DNA of 64,000 nt from Gammaproteobacteria bacterium (GCA_019634835.1 JAHCAO010000004.1:96146-160145); one strand, 5' to 3'. Shown: positions 29,723 to 41,711, numbered from the stretch's first letter. Program-made: numbers and translations. The notes: generated by a model from the sequence alone, not told the origin.

Positions 29723-30268
29723 CTATGGATGCTCCCACATCAATTCTTTCTCATTCGTTTCACGTGCAAGCATACGGGCAATAACAAATAATACATCAGA
29801 AAGACGGTTTAAGTAGCGTAACATTTCTGGATTATTCAATGAAATCTGTCTGTGTAATTTTACCATGGCACGTTCTGCTCGCCGACAAACGGTTCTTGCT
29901 ATGTGGGTAGCCGCAGATTTTGGGTTTCCGCGTGGAAGTAAAAATTCTTTAAGAGGCGGCAGTAAATTGTTCCACTCGTTCAATGATTGCTCTAATTGCG
30001 ATATTTTTTCTGGTGTGATTGCAATGCGTTCTGGTAAATGTAATTCTCCGCCTAAGTCAAATAAATCATTTTGAATTTGTGTTAGACAAGCTTCAATTTT
30101 TTTATCGCTGATTTGTAGTGAAATAATGAAGCCAATAACGGAGTTAAGTTCATCAATGGTGCCTAGTGCTTCAATTAAAAGATCATCCTTTGGGAGAGTG
30201 TTACCACCTAAAGTTGTAAGACCTTTGTCGCCTTTGCCTGTGTATATTCTTGTCAATCGGTATGACAT
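29723..30268 (-). CDS. Cob(I)alamin adenosyltransferase (PduO/MMAB type)
   Basis: An ATP:corrinoid adenosyltransferase of 181 residues that makes adenosylcobalamin. The N-terminal ATP motif is TRIYTGKGDKGLTTLGG, followed by GTIDELNSVIGF. The conserved basic segment ARTVCRRAERAM and LNRLSDVLFVIAR complete the family pattern. No other cobalamin genes are in the window, so it may serve salvage of host cobalamin. Its stop codon lies immediately beyond the P4 repeat. Confidence 0.92.
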   Translation of the reverse strand: MSYRLTRIYTGKGDKGLTTLGGNTLPKDDLLIEALGTIDELNSVIGFIISLQISDKKIEACLTQIQNDLFDLGGELHLPERIAITPEKISQLEQSLNEWNNLLPPLKEFLLPRGNPKSAATHIARTVCRRAERAMVKLHRQISLNNPEMLRYLNRLSDVLFVIARMLARETNEKELMWEHP

Positions 30269-30358
30269 AAATACCTCTAAATCAGTGAGGATGTGCTACG
30301 ATCTCATAGTAAACTTAGATGTAGAGCAGAGCAAATAAAAAAGGAAACAACGTGAGCG

Positions 30359-30799
30359 ATGTTGCGAACATTATTTCAATCGGATCTTAGCCAGCTTCTT
30401 GTTATTGAGAAATCAGTTCATATTACCCCATGGACTGAGGAAACGTTTAAATCGTGTTTTCAAGCAGGATACATTGGCTGGGTGGTCGAAATGAATAAAC
30501 AGATAAGTGGTTTTATTATCGTTGCATTGACCATGAAGGAGTGCCACATACTTAATTTGTGTGTTGCTCATCATTGTCAGCATCAAGGGTGGGGGGGGAA
30601 ATTGTTAGAACGTGCTTTGAGTCATGCTAGACAGCATGGCGTGAATATAGCGTATCTTGAAGTCCGACGTTCAAATGAACGTGCTATCTCACTCTATAAG
30701 AAAATGAAATTTCACCTGATTGGGGAGCGCAAAGAGTATTATCCCACGGTGGCGGGCAATGAAGATGCATTAATTTTTGCAATTAATCTGCAAGCATAA
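30359..30799 (+). CDS. rimI: Ribosomal protein S18 alanine N-acetyltransferase
   Basis: A GNAT acetyltransferase of 146 residues. Family signatures: the SVHITPWTEETFKSCF start, the acetyl-CoA loop HQGWGGKLLERAL (Q-x-x-G-x-G/A), and the C-terminal LEVRRSNERAISLYKKMKF followed by GERKEYYP. These match RimI, which acetylates the N-terminus of S18. An AAGGAAA site lies upstream of ATG 30359. It stands alone, without the tsaB/tsaD neighbours often seen. Confidence 0.88.
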   Translation: MLRTLFQSDLSQLLVIEKSVHITPWTEETFKSCFQAGYIGWVVEMNKQISGFIIVALTMKECHILNLCVAHHCQHQGWGGKLLERALSHARQHGVNIAYLEVRRSNERAISLYKKMKFHLIGERKEYYPTVAGNEDALIFAINLQA

Positions 30800-30929
30800 G
30801 GTAGGCGTGGCTTAATCGAATATTGACACGCTACGGGTATATCGGCCTAGATTATCGGAAAAAAACTTGCTACATTGTTCACCAACAATAAAACATATTC
30901 GCTATTCCTGCTGATGAAAAGGTATAATC

Positions 30930-32028
30930 ATGATTGAAATTACATCCATGCGGAATTATCTCAAAGAATTACAGTCTCGCTTAGAGGATATTTGGGGGTA
31001 TCTTTGAGATTGATCATAAAAAAGAACGATTAAATGTCATCAAACAAGAGTTAGAAGCTCCTGAGAGTTGGAAGCAACAAGAAAAAACGCAAGCATTAGG
31101 AAAAGAGCGTGCTCAATTAGAAGAAGTTGTGCATAGGATGGAGGCGCTTCAAAATGACTTGCGTGAAACAATAGAATTATACGAATTGGCAGCTAGTGAA
31201 AATGATACGGATACATTGGAAGCTATTTTAAGCGATGCTGAAAAACTAACAAAGACGATAGAAACTCTCGAATTTCGCCGTATGTTTTCTGGTGAAATGG
31301 ATGCAAATAATACCTACATGGATATCCAATCTGGTTCTGGAGGGACAGAAGCACAAGATTGGGCAAATATGTTATTACGTATGTATTTGCGTTGGGGTGA
31401 GCGGCATGGTTTTAAGACGGAATTAATTGAAGTTTCTCCTGGTGAAGTGGCTGGTATTAAAAGTGCTACCATTAAATTCGAAGGCCCTTATGCTTACGGG
31501 TGGTTGCGAACTGAAAGTGGTGTGCATCGGTTAGTACGTAAGTCACCATTTGATTCAAATAATAAGCGCCATACTTCATTTGCATCAGTTTTTGTCTCAC
31601 CTGAGATTGATGACAATGTTCAAATTGAAGTGAATCCTGCAGATTTACGCATCGATACTTATCGCGCCAGCGGCGCAGGTGGTCAGCATGTAAACCGTAC
31701 TGATTCTGCTGTTCGTATTACTCACCTGCCAACTAACATTGTAGTGCAGTGTCAGTCTGATCGTTCGCAGCATAAAAATAGAGCGCAAGCGATGAAGCAG
31801 TTGCGTGCTAAATTGTATGAAATGGAAATTCAAAAACAACATGATAAACAAGCTGCGCTAGAAGCAAATAAAAAAGATATTACTTGGGGCAGTCAAATTC
31901 GTTCTTATGTGTTAGATATGTCGCGTATCAAAGATTTACGTACTGGTGTGGAAGTCGGTAATACACAAGCTGTATTAGATGGGGATTTGGATAAGTTTAT
32001 TGAGGCAAGTTTATTAGCAGGATTATGA
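30930..32028 (+). CDS. prfB: Peptide chain release factor 2, with programmed +1 frameshift
   Basis: RF2 recognises UGA and UAA. Translation starts at ATG 30930 and reaches an in-frame TGA at 31005-31007 after 25 codons. A +1 shift at CTT-T resumes at GAG 31006 and continues to 32028, giving 365 residues, the same as E. coli RF2. Recognition motif RKSPFDSNN (SPF) and catalytic GGQ ([14 protein letters not shown]) are present. The ORF beginning at 31129 is only the shifted 3' part. Autoregulation is built in: low RF2 lets the ribosome pause at UGA and shift. The next gene, lysS, is the usual neighbour. Confidence 0.97.
30994..31007 (+). promoter_or_regulatory. prfB programmed frameshift site
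   Basis: The run GGGGGTATCTTTGA contains an internal Shine-Dalgarno-like GGGGG, the slippery CTT codon and the UGA stop, as in E. coli prfB. The base after UGA is G. Confidence 0.95.
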
Positions 32029-32116
32029 TATTCTGTCTTTATTAAGTGTGTAGGTTGAACGCATCATATATCTGTTCAACCAGTTGCTGACTGAATGATA
32101 ACATTGGATTAAGAAT

Positions 32117-33625
32117 ATGTCTGAGCAGAATCAAGAAAGTAATATAGTGGATACACATGATTTAATCGAACAACGCCGTGCTAAATTGGCTGAATGGCGA
32201 AAGCAAGGCAAAGCATATCCTACTCATTTTCGTCGTGATGCATTGGCAGCTGATTTACTGAAACAATACGGCAATAAAGAAGAGCCAGCGCTGGAAGCAC
32301 ATCCTATCCATGTCAAAGTCGCGGGACGTATTATGACTAGGCGATTAATGGGTAAGGCAAGCTTTACCCATATTCTTGACATGTCTGGCCGCATTCAGCT
32401 TTACATCAAGCAAGAGGATGTCACGCCAGAAGTTTATGAAGCATTCAAGCAGTGGGACTTGGGAGATATTATTGGTGCTGAAGGTCATTTATTTAAAACA
32501 AAAACAGGAGAGCTTTCAGTCAGAGTGCAGCAAATATATTTGTTGACAAAAGCAGTACGTCCTTTGCCAGACAAATTTCATGGATTGACTGATCAAGAAA
32601 CACGTTATCGTCAACGTTATTTGGATTTAATTGCGAATGATGAGACTCGTTGCACATTTGTGATGCGCTCAAAGCTGACAAATATCATTCGTCAGTTTTT
32701 ACAAGAACGGAATTATCTTGAAGTGGAAACACCTATGATGCAGGTATTAGCAGGTGGTGCGGCAGCAAAGCCATTTATGACTCATCATCATGCATTGGAT
32801 TTACCACTTTATTTGCGGATTGCACCGGAATTATATTTGAAACGGTTAGTAGTAGGTGGTTTTGAACGTGTGTTCGAAATAAACCGGAATTTTCGTAATG
32901 AAGGATTATCGACACAGCATAATCCAGAATTTACCATGCTTGAATTTTATCAAGCTTATGCGGATTATCGTGATCTAATGAATTTAACTGAAGAAATGTT
33001 TCGTCGGTTGGCAGTAGAAGCATTAGGGTCCACGGTATTTTCATATCAAAATATCATATTTGATTTTGCTAAACCGTTCGAGCGTCTTACTTTGAAAAAT
33101 GCAATATTAAAATATCACTCTACACTGACGGAAAAAGATATTGACACAATAGAGGTTGCAAGAAATACAGCAGCTAAGTTAGGCATTCCTATCCAAGAAA
33201 ATTATGGCTTAGGAAAAATTCAAGTGGAAATTTTTGACAAGACAGTAGAGCATGAATTAAAGCAGCCAACTTTTATCACGGAATATCCTGCTGAAGTATC
33301 GCCGTTAGCAAGACGTCATGACAGCGATCCATTTATCACAGATCGGTTTGAATTGTTCATCGCTGGTCGTGAGATTGCAAATGGATTTTCAGAATTGAAT
33401 GATCCTGAAGATCAAGCGGAACGTTTCCGTCAGCAAATGCGAGATAAAGCAGCGGGTGATGAAGAAGCCATGCCGTATGATGCTGATTATATTATTGCGC
33501 TTGAGCATGGTATGCCTCCAACAGCAGGTGAGGGGATTGGTATCGATCGGTTGGTGATGCTGTTTACTGACTCACCATCCATTCGTGATGTTATCTTGTT
33601 TCCACACATGCGGCCTAAAGAATAA
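32117..33625 (+). CDS. lysS: Lysyl-tRNA synthetase (class II)
   Basis: A 502-residue class II synthetase. The N-terminal OB-fold anticodon domain spans about residues 60-155 ([19 protein letters not shown]). Motif 2 is [15 protein letters not shown] and motif 3 is [12 protein letters not shown]. The characteristic [17 protein letters not shown] segment is present. It follows prfB by 88 bp, a widespread gammaproteobacterial order. Its cognate tRNA-Lys lies at 53.9 kb. Confidence 0.96.
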   Translation: MSEQNQESNIVDTHDLIEQRRAKLAEWRKQGKAYPTHFRRDALAADLLKQYGNKEEPALEAHPIHVKVAGRIMTRRLMGKASFTHILDMSGRIQLYIKQEDVTPEVYEAFKQWDLGDIIGAEGHLFKTKTGELSVRVQQIYLLTKAVRPLPDKFHGLTDQETRYRQRYLDLIANDETRCTFVMRSKLTNIIRQFLQERNYLEVETPMMQVLAGGAAAKPFMTHHHALDLPLYLRIAPELYLKRLVVGGFERVFEINRNFRNEGLSTQHNPEFTMLEFYQAYADYRDLMNLTEEMFRRLAVEALGSTVFSYQNIIFDFAKPFERLTLKNAILKYHSTLTEKDIDTIEVARNTAAKLGIPIQENYGLGKIQVEIFDKTVEHELKQPTFITEYPAEVSPLARRHDSDPFITDRFELFIAGREIANGFSELNDPEDQAERFRQQMRDKAAGDEEAMPYDADYIIALEHGMPPTAGEGIGIDRLVMLFTDSPSIRDVILFPHMRPKE

Positions 33626-33639
33626 ACGCTGCAGACATA

Positions 33640-34013
33640 CCCATCAGGCGTTTCCACTGAAGGACATGGGGACTCCTTAGGTCAAGTGGAACTGCTGTCT
33701 ATCTACCGAGTCGTTGTATCATCCTGAGCTTGTTGAAGGGTAGTGCCATCCAAGCGATTCAGCCCAGTCCGCGACTAGATCCCTTTGTCTACGGCCGCGC
33801 TAGCCCAATGCTACTTTCATCTAAGCAGACGGCCTTCGCAAAGGGACGACGCCTGTGCGTTGAGCTATTGTCCACGGACTTATCTGCTGCAGTTATCCTG
33901 CTACAGGCTTACTCAATAAGCCATCGTACTGCAAGCTTATTCACTGAACCATTGTGTCCATAGGCTTACCCACTGTGCTGTCGTACCGCGGCTTGTCCGC
34001 GGTATCTAAGCTA
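33640..34013. repeat. P5 element, copy b (long form)
   Basis: Contains the reverse complement of the 16.4-kb P5 copy: GCGACTAGATC, CTACGGCCGCGCTAG, CCCTTTG (33781-33787) pairing with CAAAGGG (33839-33845), and GTCGTACCGCGG...CCGCGGTATC. It is richer in GC than its surroundings and has no convincing gene. It fills the gap between lysS and the pilin-like gene. Confidence 0.65.
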
Positions 34014-34037
34014 ACAAATACTTACAAAGTGATTCCC

Positions 34038-34589
34038 ATGAAATCTGAACATGCATTCACACTGATTGAAATGCTGATCACACTTTTTGTGATAGCTATT
34101 CTTGCAGCAACTGCGTTTCCTGCCTTGCAGTTATTTTGGGATCGTACTCAGGATCAAATATTACAAAGTGAATTATTGCATGCAATTAAGTTAGCAAAAT
34201 TTGAAGCATTTGCCAGGCGCATGCCCGTTGCTATTTGTCAAAGTAAAAATCAACAGACTTGTATAGGGGATTGGTCAGATGGACAAATTGTATTTGTCAA
34301 TGAGAGTGCAGACGGAGTAGTGAATCATAAAGAATCTATTCTTGCAGTAGTAAAAGCAACATCACATCATGGCCAATTATATTGGCGTTCATTTCCCAAT
34401 TACCGGCAATACGTGCTCTTTTTACCTACAGGATCAATGCGTAGTGATAATGGAACATTTTGGCATTGTCATGGTGAATTAGTTAGATGGGCGATGATGT
34501 TGAGCAAATCTGGGAGAATACGCCTTGTCTATCCTGATAAAGATGGTGTTATTAAAGACAGTAGCGGGAAATCCTTAAGCTGTACTTAG
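34038..34589 (+). CDS. Type IV pilin-like minor pseudopilin (FimT/GspH family)
   Basis: A 183-residue prepilin. The short basic leader MKSEHA is followed by FTLIEMLITLFVIAILAATA, a class III signal cleaved by PilD before Phe. The C-terminal domain holds Cys pairs (VAICQ..QTCIGDW and FWHCHGEL), as in FimT/GspH. FimT primes type IV pilus assembly and has been linked to DNA uptake. ATG 34038 is chosen because the leader must be short; the open frame starts earlier within the P5 repeat. Its stop codon is inside the end of a P6 element. Confidence 0.82.
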   Translation: MKSEHAFTLIEMLITLFVIAILAATAFPALQLFWDRTQDQILQSELLHAIKLAKFEAFARRMPVAICQSKNQQTCIGDWSDGQIVFVNESADGVVNHKESILAVVKATSHHGQLYWRSFPNYRQYVLFLPTGSMRSDNGTFWHCHGELVRWAMMLSKSGRIRLVYPDKDGVIKDSSGKSLSCT

Positions 34590-34700
34590 GGTCTGTTTAC
34601 CATTGTCCTTCTCGCTGCAAAACCATCGGCCTAAATTTTCGTAAATTTTGACTCGATGGCCTCATTTTTCGCTTGAGAAAGCAATGATAAACAGACCTAA
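34586..34700. repeat. P6 palindromic element between convergent pilin genes
   Basis: The ends TTAGGGTCTGTTTACCATTG and CAATGATAAACAGACCTAA are inverted repeats, and CCATCGG...CGATGG forms an inner stem. It fills the 113-bp gap between two convergent genes, and its first TAG is the stop codon of the FimT-like gene. It could act as a bidirectional terminator. Only one copy is seen in the window. Confidence 0.6.
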
Positions 34701-34702
34701 AT

Positions 34703-35119
34703 CTACCAACACTCCATGGTATTACCAGAACCTGTAATACCTTTTTCACCATTAGAGCTCAATGTTAGCGCTGCGCAAGCCATATCCTTTTCCGATTGAC
34801 TGCCTAGTGGCTTAGCTATTAATAAATACTCGCTATGTGTTGCAGCTTGAATAATTAATTGATAATTATTTTTTGCGATTTTTTCCGGAAAATTAAGAGC
34901 AATAAGAGTCGCATTTTGATAAGTATTATGTTCAATATGAAACTGTTCCATGGCAATAGCAAGCTTGGAAAGTATACTAGCGGCTTCTAGTCTTCGTGCA
35001 TGCACAACATATTGTGAATAAAGCGGAAAGCTTAATGCTGCAGTAATACTAATGATAGCGATAGAAACAAGCACTTCCACGAAGTGGAAGCCTCGTTGAA
35101 AATAATAGGGTTGGTGCAT
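34703..35119 (-). CDS. Type IV pilin (PilE-like)
   Basis: A 138-residue prepilin. The leader MHQPYYFQRG ends in Gly, followed by FHFVEVLVSIAIISITAAL, a class III signal and N-terminal helix; His replaces the usual Thr at position +2, with the key Glu at +5 kept. The body resembles PilE minor pilins (QYVVHARRLEAASILSKLA, then NTYQNAT). C-terminal Cys residues (DMACAAL and TMECW) could form the D-loop disulfide. It converges on the FimT-like gene across P6. No other pil genes are visible here. Confidence 0.82.
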   Translation of the reverse strand: MHQPYYFQRGFHFVEVLVSIAIISITAALSFPLYSQYVVHARRLEAASILSKLAIAMEQFHIEHNTYQNATLIALNFPEKIAKNNYQLIIQAATHSEYLLIAKPLGSQSEKDMACAALTLSSNGEKGITGSGNTMECW

Positions 35120-35150
35120 CTGAGATTCCTTAGGATATTTAAAATTGAAA

Positions 35151-36778
<1,628 letters not shown>

Positions 36779-36814
36779 ATATTATTCCTAATAATCAAAC
36801 TAAGTTTACTGATT

Positions 36815-36990
36815 GGGGGTGCATGATGAGTTTTTTACAACCAGAGAAGAGAGGTATTTTCCTTCACCCTTCACCGCAACACACACTCATCCTTGATTGG
36901 GTTTTGCTCTCGCAGACTCCTGTCTGCGAGTGAATGATTCATACAAAATACCCCTCTTCTCTGGTTGTAAAAAACTCATCATGCACCCCT
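36815..36990. repeat. P1 element, full copy, with possible TGATT duplication
   Basis: Arms 36816-36860 and 36945-36989 are inverted with one mismatch. The inner arm ACCAGAGAAGAGAGGTATTT is unique to this copy. TGATT precedes and follows the element and may be a target duplication. It lies between divergent SDR and FmdB genes; the rest of 36779-37181 is AT-rich promoter sequence without a gene. Confidence 0.88.
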
Positions 36991-37181
36991 GATTAGGTCT
37001 TATGTTACATATACCTTATTATTATGGCATCATAGGTAAAATGTTTTTAAGAATCTAGGGACATACCCAGCATATATAATAAAAACTTTATTTCGCATAC
37101 ACTCTGTCGCTTGTAATGGAGCTTTTTATTTAATCTAAAGCAGAACTGAATACAATATCACCATGATTGAAGAGGTAAGCT

Positions 37182-37505
37182 ATGCCAATTTACGAATATC
37201 AATGCGCTGCATGCGGCCATCAATTAGAAGTCATGCAAAAAATGTCAGATAACCCGTTGAAAGATTGTCCTGAATGCCATCAACCAGCGTTAAGTAAGCT
37301 AGTATCTGCTGCAGGATTTCAACTCAAGGGTTCTGGCTGGTATAAAACAGATTATAGTACTAAAGGAAAGCCTAAATCAGATCAAAATGAAAAGAGCGGT
37401 GCTAATGATACAGGTACAGAGAGCAAATCAACGGATGTTAAAGCTAAAGACACTTCGCCCGCTGCTTCTACTACTTCGTCTTCAAATTCAGGGGAAGGTT
37501 CATGA
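37182..37505 (+). CDS. FmdB-family zinc-ribbon protein
   Basis: A 107-residue protein. Residues 1-45 form the FmdB/CxxC regulatory-protein zinc ribbon: MPIYEYQCAACGHQLEVMQ and KDCPECHQPAL give two CxxC pairs. A second conserved block, GFQLKGSGWYKTDY, follows. The C-terminal 45 residues are low-complexity Ser/Thr/Lys and probably disordered. The stop overlaps the DUF502 start (ATGA), so the two are coupled. Function in this family is not established. Confidence 0.85.
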   Translation: MPIYEYQCAACGHQLEVMQKMSDNPLKDCPECHQPALSKLVSAAGFQLKGSGWYKTDYSTKGKPKSDQNEKSGANDTGTESKSTDVKAKDTSPAASTTSSSNSGEGS

Positions 37506-38125
37506 TTGCAATGCTGCGTAAGTATTTTATCTCTGGTTTATTGGTTTGGTTGCCTGTCATCATTACGATAGTCGTGATCAAATTTATTGTGGATTTGTTA
37601 AGCAAGTCTTTGCTACTTTTGCCGCCTCAATTCCAGCCAGATGTGATTTTGGGGTTTCATGTTCCAGGGATAGGGGTTGCGCTCACTTTGTTGGTCATCT
37701 TTTTTACCGGCTTATTTGCCGCTAACTTGATTGGTCAGCGATTAGTAGCGTATAGCGAGCAGATCATGGCGCGTATTCCTTTAGTCCGTTCAATTTACAC
37801 TGGTGTAAAACAAGTGACAGAAACTGTTTTTAAGCCAGGAGGACAATCTTTCCGCAAGGTGTTATTGGTGGAGTTTCCACGGGTTGGTGTATGGAGCATC
37901 GCTTTTCAAACAGGCGAAGTAGGGAATACGATTGATAGTCAGTTAAATGAAGAGCGAATGGTAAGTTACTTCATCCCCACCACACCTAATCCTACTTCTG
38001 GTTTTCTCATGATGGCGCCTAGAAGCAAAGTAAAAGAACTAGATATTAGTGTGGACCAAGCGTTAAAATTTGTGATTTCATTAGGGGTGGTACAACCGGG
38101 CGCGGCGTCATCTAAGCAAAAATAA
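37502..38125 (+). CDS. DUF502 family membrane protein
   Basis: A 207-residue protein with two N-terminal transmembrane helices (FISGLLVWLPVIITIVVIKF and the GVALTLLVIFFTGLFAANLIG segment) and a soluble domain. MARIPLVRSIYTGVKQVTE and STPNPTSG-like FIPTTPNPTSGFLMM are diagnostic for DUF502. Function is unknown; the family lies next to aspS in many gammaproteobacteria, as here. ATG 37502 has GGGGA six bases upstream; ATG 37511 is an alternative. Confidence 0.88.
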   Translation: MIAMLRKYFISGLLVWLPVIITIVVIKFIVDLLSKSLLLLPPQFQPDVILGFHVPGIGVALTLLVIFFTGLFAANLIGQRLVAYSEQIMARIPLVRSIYTGVKQVTETVFKPGGQSFRKVLLVEFPRVGVWSIAFQTGEVGNTIDSQLNEERMVSYFIPTTPNPTSGFLMMAPRSKVKELDISVDQALKFVISLGVVQPGAASSKQK

Positions 38126-38156
38126 AGTGCAGGTCGATAGGTTCTTCATAGACCTT

Positions 38157-38329
38157 GTCAGTATTCGGTGATAGCAGTAGTGGAGTTGTCAGCCCCTTTT
38201 ATTTTTTATATTCGGTCGCAAAAGACGTTTCCCTTCCGGCTTTTGCTAAAGTGAACTCCTGTCCACTTTCCCTCATATAAAAAATAAAAGGGGCTGACAA
38301 CTCCACTACTGCTATCACCGAATACTGAC
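38157..38329. repeat. P2 element, copy b (55-bp perfect arms)
   Basis: Arms 38157-38211 and 38275-38329 pair perfectly. The variable segment is GTAGTGGAGTTGTCAGCCCC. The centre is nearly identical to copies a and c, except for one mismatch in the TCCT stem (GTGAAC opposite GTCCAC). It separates DUF502 and aspS. Confidence 0.92.
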
Positions 38330-38365
38330 CAGACCTTTAACATAAACTTAAGGTAAATAAATATT

Positions 38366-40132
38366 ATGCGCAGTCATTATTGCGGTCAAATGACCACTGA
38401 GTTCTTGGATCAAGAGGTAAAACTAGCGGGATGGGTGCATCGGCGTAGAGATCACGGTGGCGTTATCTTTATTGATTTACGTGACCGTGAAGGTATTGTG
38501 CAAGTTGTGGTGGCACCAGAACAGAAAGAAGCTTTCTCAAAAGCAGAATCTATTCGCAGTGAATTTGTGGTACTTGTTAAAGGCAAAGTCAAAAGACGGC
38601 CTGCAGGCACAGTAAACCCGAATCTTCGCACGGGTGAAATCGAAGTGGAAGCGTCAGCATTAACTATCTTAAATCGCTCAGAACCGCTGCCATTTCCTAT
38701 CGATGATGAATTCCATGAAGTGGGAGAGGAAATACGCTTAAAATATCGTTATCTCGATATTCGGCGTCCTGAAATGCTTGAACGGTTAAAAACACGTGCC
38801 AACATTTCCCGATATTTACGCAAGTATTTAGATGAAAATGGCTTTATTGATGTTGAAACACCCTGTTTGACACGCGCAACACCAGAAGGTGCCAGGGATT
38901 ATCTTGTTCCAAGCCGCACTAAACCAGGTAGTTTTTTTGCATTGCCTCAATCGCCACAACAATTTAAACAATTATTGATGATGGCAGGAGTGGATCGTTA
39001 TTATCAAATCGTACGTTGTTTTCGTGACGAAGATTTGCGTGCAGACCGCCAACCTGAATTTACGCAATTAGATATCGAGACTTCTTTTCTTGTAGAGCAT
39101 GAAATTCAGGCACTCATGGAAACAATGATACGTGGTATGTTTGCTGAATTGTTGCATGTGACATTGCCTGATCCTTTTCCTCGCATCACTTATGCCGAAG
39201 CGATGAACCGTTATGGTTCAGATAAGCCAGATTTGCGGATTCCTCTGGAATTAGTGGAAGTTGGCGATTTAATGAAAGAGGTAGAATTCAATGTATTTGC
39301 AGAGCCTGCAAAAGATCCTCATGGACGTGTAGCGGCATTATGCGTACCAGGGGGTGCAGTGATCAGCCGAAAAGAAATTGATGATTACACCAATTACATC
39401 AGTGTATTTGGTGCACGTGGCTTGGCTTATATCAAAGTGAATGGAGAAGGCAAAGAAGGATTGCAATCTCCAATTTTGAAATTTCTACCGGATGCAGTAG
39501 TAGATGGGATTTTGGAACGAACAAACGCTAAAGTCGGCGATATTATTTTCTTTGGTGCAGACAAAGCGTCAGTGGTAAACGAAGCGTTGGGTGCGCTGCG
39601 TTTAAAGGTTGGCCATGACCGCGGCTTAGTTGAGGCAGATTGGCGTATTTTGTGGGTAGTAGATTTCCCCATGTTTGAAAAAGGTGAAGGTCGATTGTCA
39701 GCCTGTCATCATCCATTTACTTCTCCTAAAGCGGAGACTGTTGAGGAGTTGATGAAAGATCCACATAACATGCTTGCCCGCGCTTATGACATGGTGTTGA
39801 ATGGCAGCGAAATTGGAGGGGGATCCGTACGCATCAATTCACCAGAAATGCAAAAAGCAGTGTTTAACCTTCTTAATATTAACGATCAAGAAGCAGAAGA
39901 AAAATTTGGGCATTTACTGACTGCAATGAGGTTAGGTTGTCCTCCGCATGGTGGAATTGCATTCGGCTTGGATCGGTTAGTCATGTTGATAACAGGCGCA
40001 GCCTCTATCCGAGATGTGATTGCGTTTCCTAAAACTCAAACAGCGAGTTGTCCACTCATGGACGCGCCTGCTCCTGTTGAACCAGAGCAATTGATTGAGT
40101 TAGGTATACGTGTAGCGAAAACAAAGGAATAA
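38366..40132 (+). CDS. aspS: Aspartyl-tRNA synthetase
   Basis: A 588-residue bacterial-type class II synthetase. The N-terminal anticodon OB-fold begins [20 protein letters not shown]. Motif 2 is [20 protein letters not shown]; the bacterial GAD insertion occupies about residues 285-420; motif 3 lies in [12 protein letters not shown]. It stands 3 bp before yebC, the usual order, and the two are probably cotranscribed with ruvC. Confidence 0.96.
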   Translation: MRSHYCGQMTTEFLDQEVKLAGWVHRRRDHGGVIFIDLRDREGIVQVVVAPEQKEAFSKAESIRSEFVVLVKGKVKRRPAGTVNPNLRTGEIEVEASALTILNRSEPLPFPIDDEFHEVGEEIRLKYRYLDIRRPEMLERLKTRANISRYLRKYLDENGFIDVETPCLTRATPEGARDYLVPSRTKPGSFFALPQSPQQFKQLLMMAGVDRYYQIVRCFRDEDLRADRQPEFTQLDIETSFLVEHEIQALMETMIRGMFAELLHVTLPDPFPRITYAEAMNRYGSDKPDLRIPLELVEVGDLMKEVEFNVFAEPAKDPHGRVAALCVPGGAVISRKEIDDYTNYISVFGARGLAYIKVNGEGKEGLQSPILKFLPDAVVDGILERTNAKVGDIIFFGADKASVVNEALGALRLKVGHDRGLVEADWRILWVVDFPMFEKGEGRLSACHHPFTSPKAETVEELMKDPHNMLARAYDMVLNGSEIGGGSVRINSPEMQKAVFNLLNINDQEAEEKFGHLLTAMRLGCPPHGGIAFGLDRLVMLITGAASIRDVIAFPKTQTASCPLMDAPAPVEPEQLIELGIRVAKTKE

Positions 40133-40135
40133 GAC

Positions 40136-40885
40136 ATGGCAGGTCATAGTAAATGGGCTAATATTAAACGTCATAAGGCAAAAGTAGATGCCAAGCGCGG
40201 TAAGATTTACACAAAAATTATTCGCGAAGTGACGGTTGCGGCTAAAATGGGAGGAGGTGATCCCAATACGAACCCACGTTTGCGCGCTGCGTTAGATAAA
40301 GCACAAGAAGCTAACATGACAAAGGATGTGATTGAACGTGCAATCAAGCGTGGTGCAGGTGGCATGGAAGGTGAAAATGTTGAAGAAGTTCGTTATGAAG
40401 GATATGGCCCGGGTGGTATTGCAGTTATGGTGGATTGTATGACGAACAATCGGAATCGTACGGTTGCCGAAGTGAGGCATGCGTTTACGAAAAGTGGCGG
40501 TAATCTTGGTACAGGTGGTTCTGTGGCTTATCTTTTTAAAAAACAAGGAATGATTACATTTGCATCGGGTGTGGATGAGGAACGTTTGATGGAGCACGCA
40601 TTGGAGTTAGGCGTGGATGATGTGATCGCTAACCCTGATAAGAGCATCGATGTGATCACTGTACCGGAAAAATTTATTCCTGTTAAAGCATCATTGAGTG
40701 AAATGGGTTTCCATCCTGAACAAGCAGATGTGATCATGCGTGCTGATACGAATATTCTGATCACAGACAAAGATACCGCTGAAAAAGTGATGAATTTAAT
40801 TGATACGTTAGAAGACTTGGATGACGTGCAATCTGTTTATTCGAATGCAGATATTGCAGAAGATATATTAAAAGAATTGTCTTAA
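40136..40885 (+). CDS. yebC: YebC/PmpR-family protein
   Basis: A 249-residue three-domain protein starting [16 protein letters not shown], the family signature. It contains the acidic C-terminal region and [20 protein letters not shown]. Members act as transcriptional regulators (PmpR) and, for some, relieve ribosome stalling at proline stretches. The place between aspS and ruvC is conserved in gammaproteobacteria. A P2 element follows before ruvC. Confidence 0.95.
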   Translation: MAGHSKWANIKRHKAKVDAKRGKIYTKIIREVTVAAKMGGGDPNTNPRLRAALDKAQEANMTKDVIERAIKRGAGGMEGENVEEVRYEGYGPGGIAVMVDCMTNNRNRTVAEVRHAFTKSGGNLGTGGSVAYLFKKQGMITFASGVDEERLMEHALELGVDDVIANPDKSIDVITVPEKFIPVKASLSEMGFHPEQADVIMRADTNILITDKDTAEKVMNLIDTLEDLDDVQSVYSNADIAEDILKELS

Positions 40886-40906
40886 AGATATTATCATTAA
40901 TGTTAT

Positions 40907-41077
40907 AAGTGTTCTGTGATAGCAGCATCTGAGCGAAGTAGCTCTTTTTATTTTTTATATGCGGTCGCAAAAGACGTTTCCCTTCCGGCTTTTGCTAAAG
41001 TGGACTCCTGTCCACTTTCCCTCATATAAAAAATAAAAAGAGCTACTTCGCTCAGATGCTGCTATCACAGAACACTT
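40907..41077. repeat. P2 element, copy c (54-bp perfect arms)
   Basis: Arms 40907-40960 and 41024-41077 pair perfectly. The variable segment is GCATCTGAGCGAAGTAGCTC. The centre contains GCAAAAG/CTTTTGC and AAAGTGGAC-TCCT-GTCCACTTT. It stands between yebC and ruvC and would form a strong hairpin in their transcript. Confidence 0.93.
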
Positions 41078-41134
41078 GCTCGATGTTCGTTTAACCTGTT
41101 GCAGAATTAAGACTAGTATCTAAAGGATATAAAC

Positions 41135-41620
41135 ATGACGGTGATCATAGGAATCGATCCAGGGTCGCGTCGCACAGGATATGGTGTGATACGTTTGGAA
41201 GGTAATCGGCATGTTTATGTGGCAAGCGGATATCTCAATCTCATGTCATTTCCATTGAATGAACGATTGCGGCAAATTTTTTTAGGTCTACAACAAATCA
41301 TTCAGTCCTATCAGCCGCATGAAGCTGCTATCGAGCAAGTTTTTATGCAAGAAAATGCTAACTCTGCTCTTAAACTTGGACAAGCGAGAGGCGCAGCAAT
41401 CGTGGCATTAGAGATTCCCGTTGCAGAGTATTCAGCACGTCAAGTAAAAAAATCCGTCGTAGGTTATGGCGCAGCAGATAAAAGCCAAGTGCAATTTATG
41501 GTAAAACGTTTATTGAATGTAACAGGCAGCTTGCAGCCAGATGCAGCGGACGCATTGGCCATCGCATTATGTCACGCGCATGCAAGGGGACTAAAAAAGA
41601 TGAATCTTGATTGCTATTAG
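41135..41620 (+). CDS. ruvC: Holliday junction resolvase RuvC
   Basis: The endonuclease that cleaves four-way junctions with RuvAB. 161 residues. Catalytic acids are D8 in IGIDPGSRRTGYG, E67 in AAIEQVF, and the pair D136/D139 in QPDAADALAIA. A ribosome site (AAAGGA) precedes ATG 41135. A terminator follows, and two non-recombination ORFs separate it from ruvAB, which is unusual since ruvC and ruvA are normally adjacent. Confidence 0.95.
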   Translation: MTVIIGIDPGSRRTGYGVIRLEGNRHVYVASGYLNLMSFPLNERLRQIFLGLQQIIQSYQPHEAAIEQVFMQENANSALKLGQARGAAIVALEIPVAEYSARQVKKSVVGYGAADKSQVQFMVKRLLNVTGSLQPDAADALAIALCHAHARGLKKMNLDCY

Positions 41621-41666
41621 AAACTGGCGAATAAAAAAACTCGGTATCTTATTCATCTCACTAATA

Positions 41667-41705
41667 AGGCCTATCATCATGATAGGCCTGATGGGTTTTC
41701 TTATT
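41667..41705 (+). terminator. Rho-independent terminator after ruvC
   Basis: AGGCCTATCAT and ATGATAGGCCT form an 11-bp stem around a single C, followed by GATGGGTTTTCTT. Confidence 0.7.
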
Positions 41706-41711
41706 GTTATC

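Noticed and set aside
30816..30843. P1 outer-arm relic (ACGCTACGGGTATA) upstream of prfB
   Set aside because: The match is only about 14 bp, too short to call.
31129..32028. RF2 ORF starting at an internal GTG/ATG-like codon
   Set aside because: It is the 3' part of prfB after the programmed frameshift; the gene starts at 30930.
33730..33963. 77-residue ORF within P5
   Set aside because: It lies wholly inside repeat sequence with inverted repeats and has no similarity.
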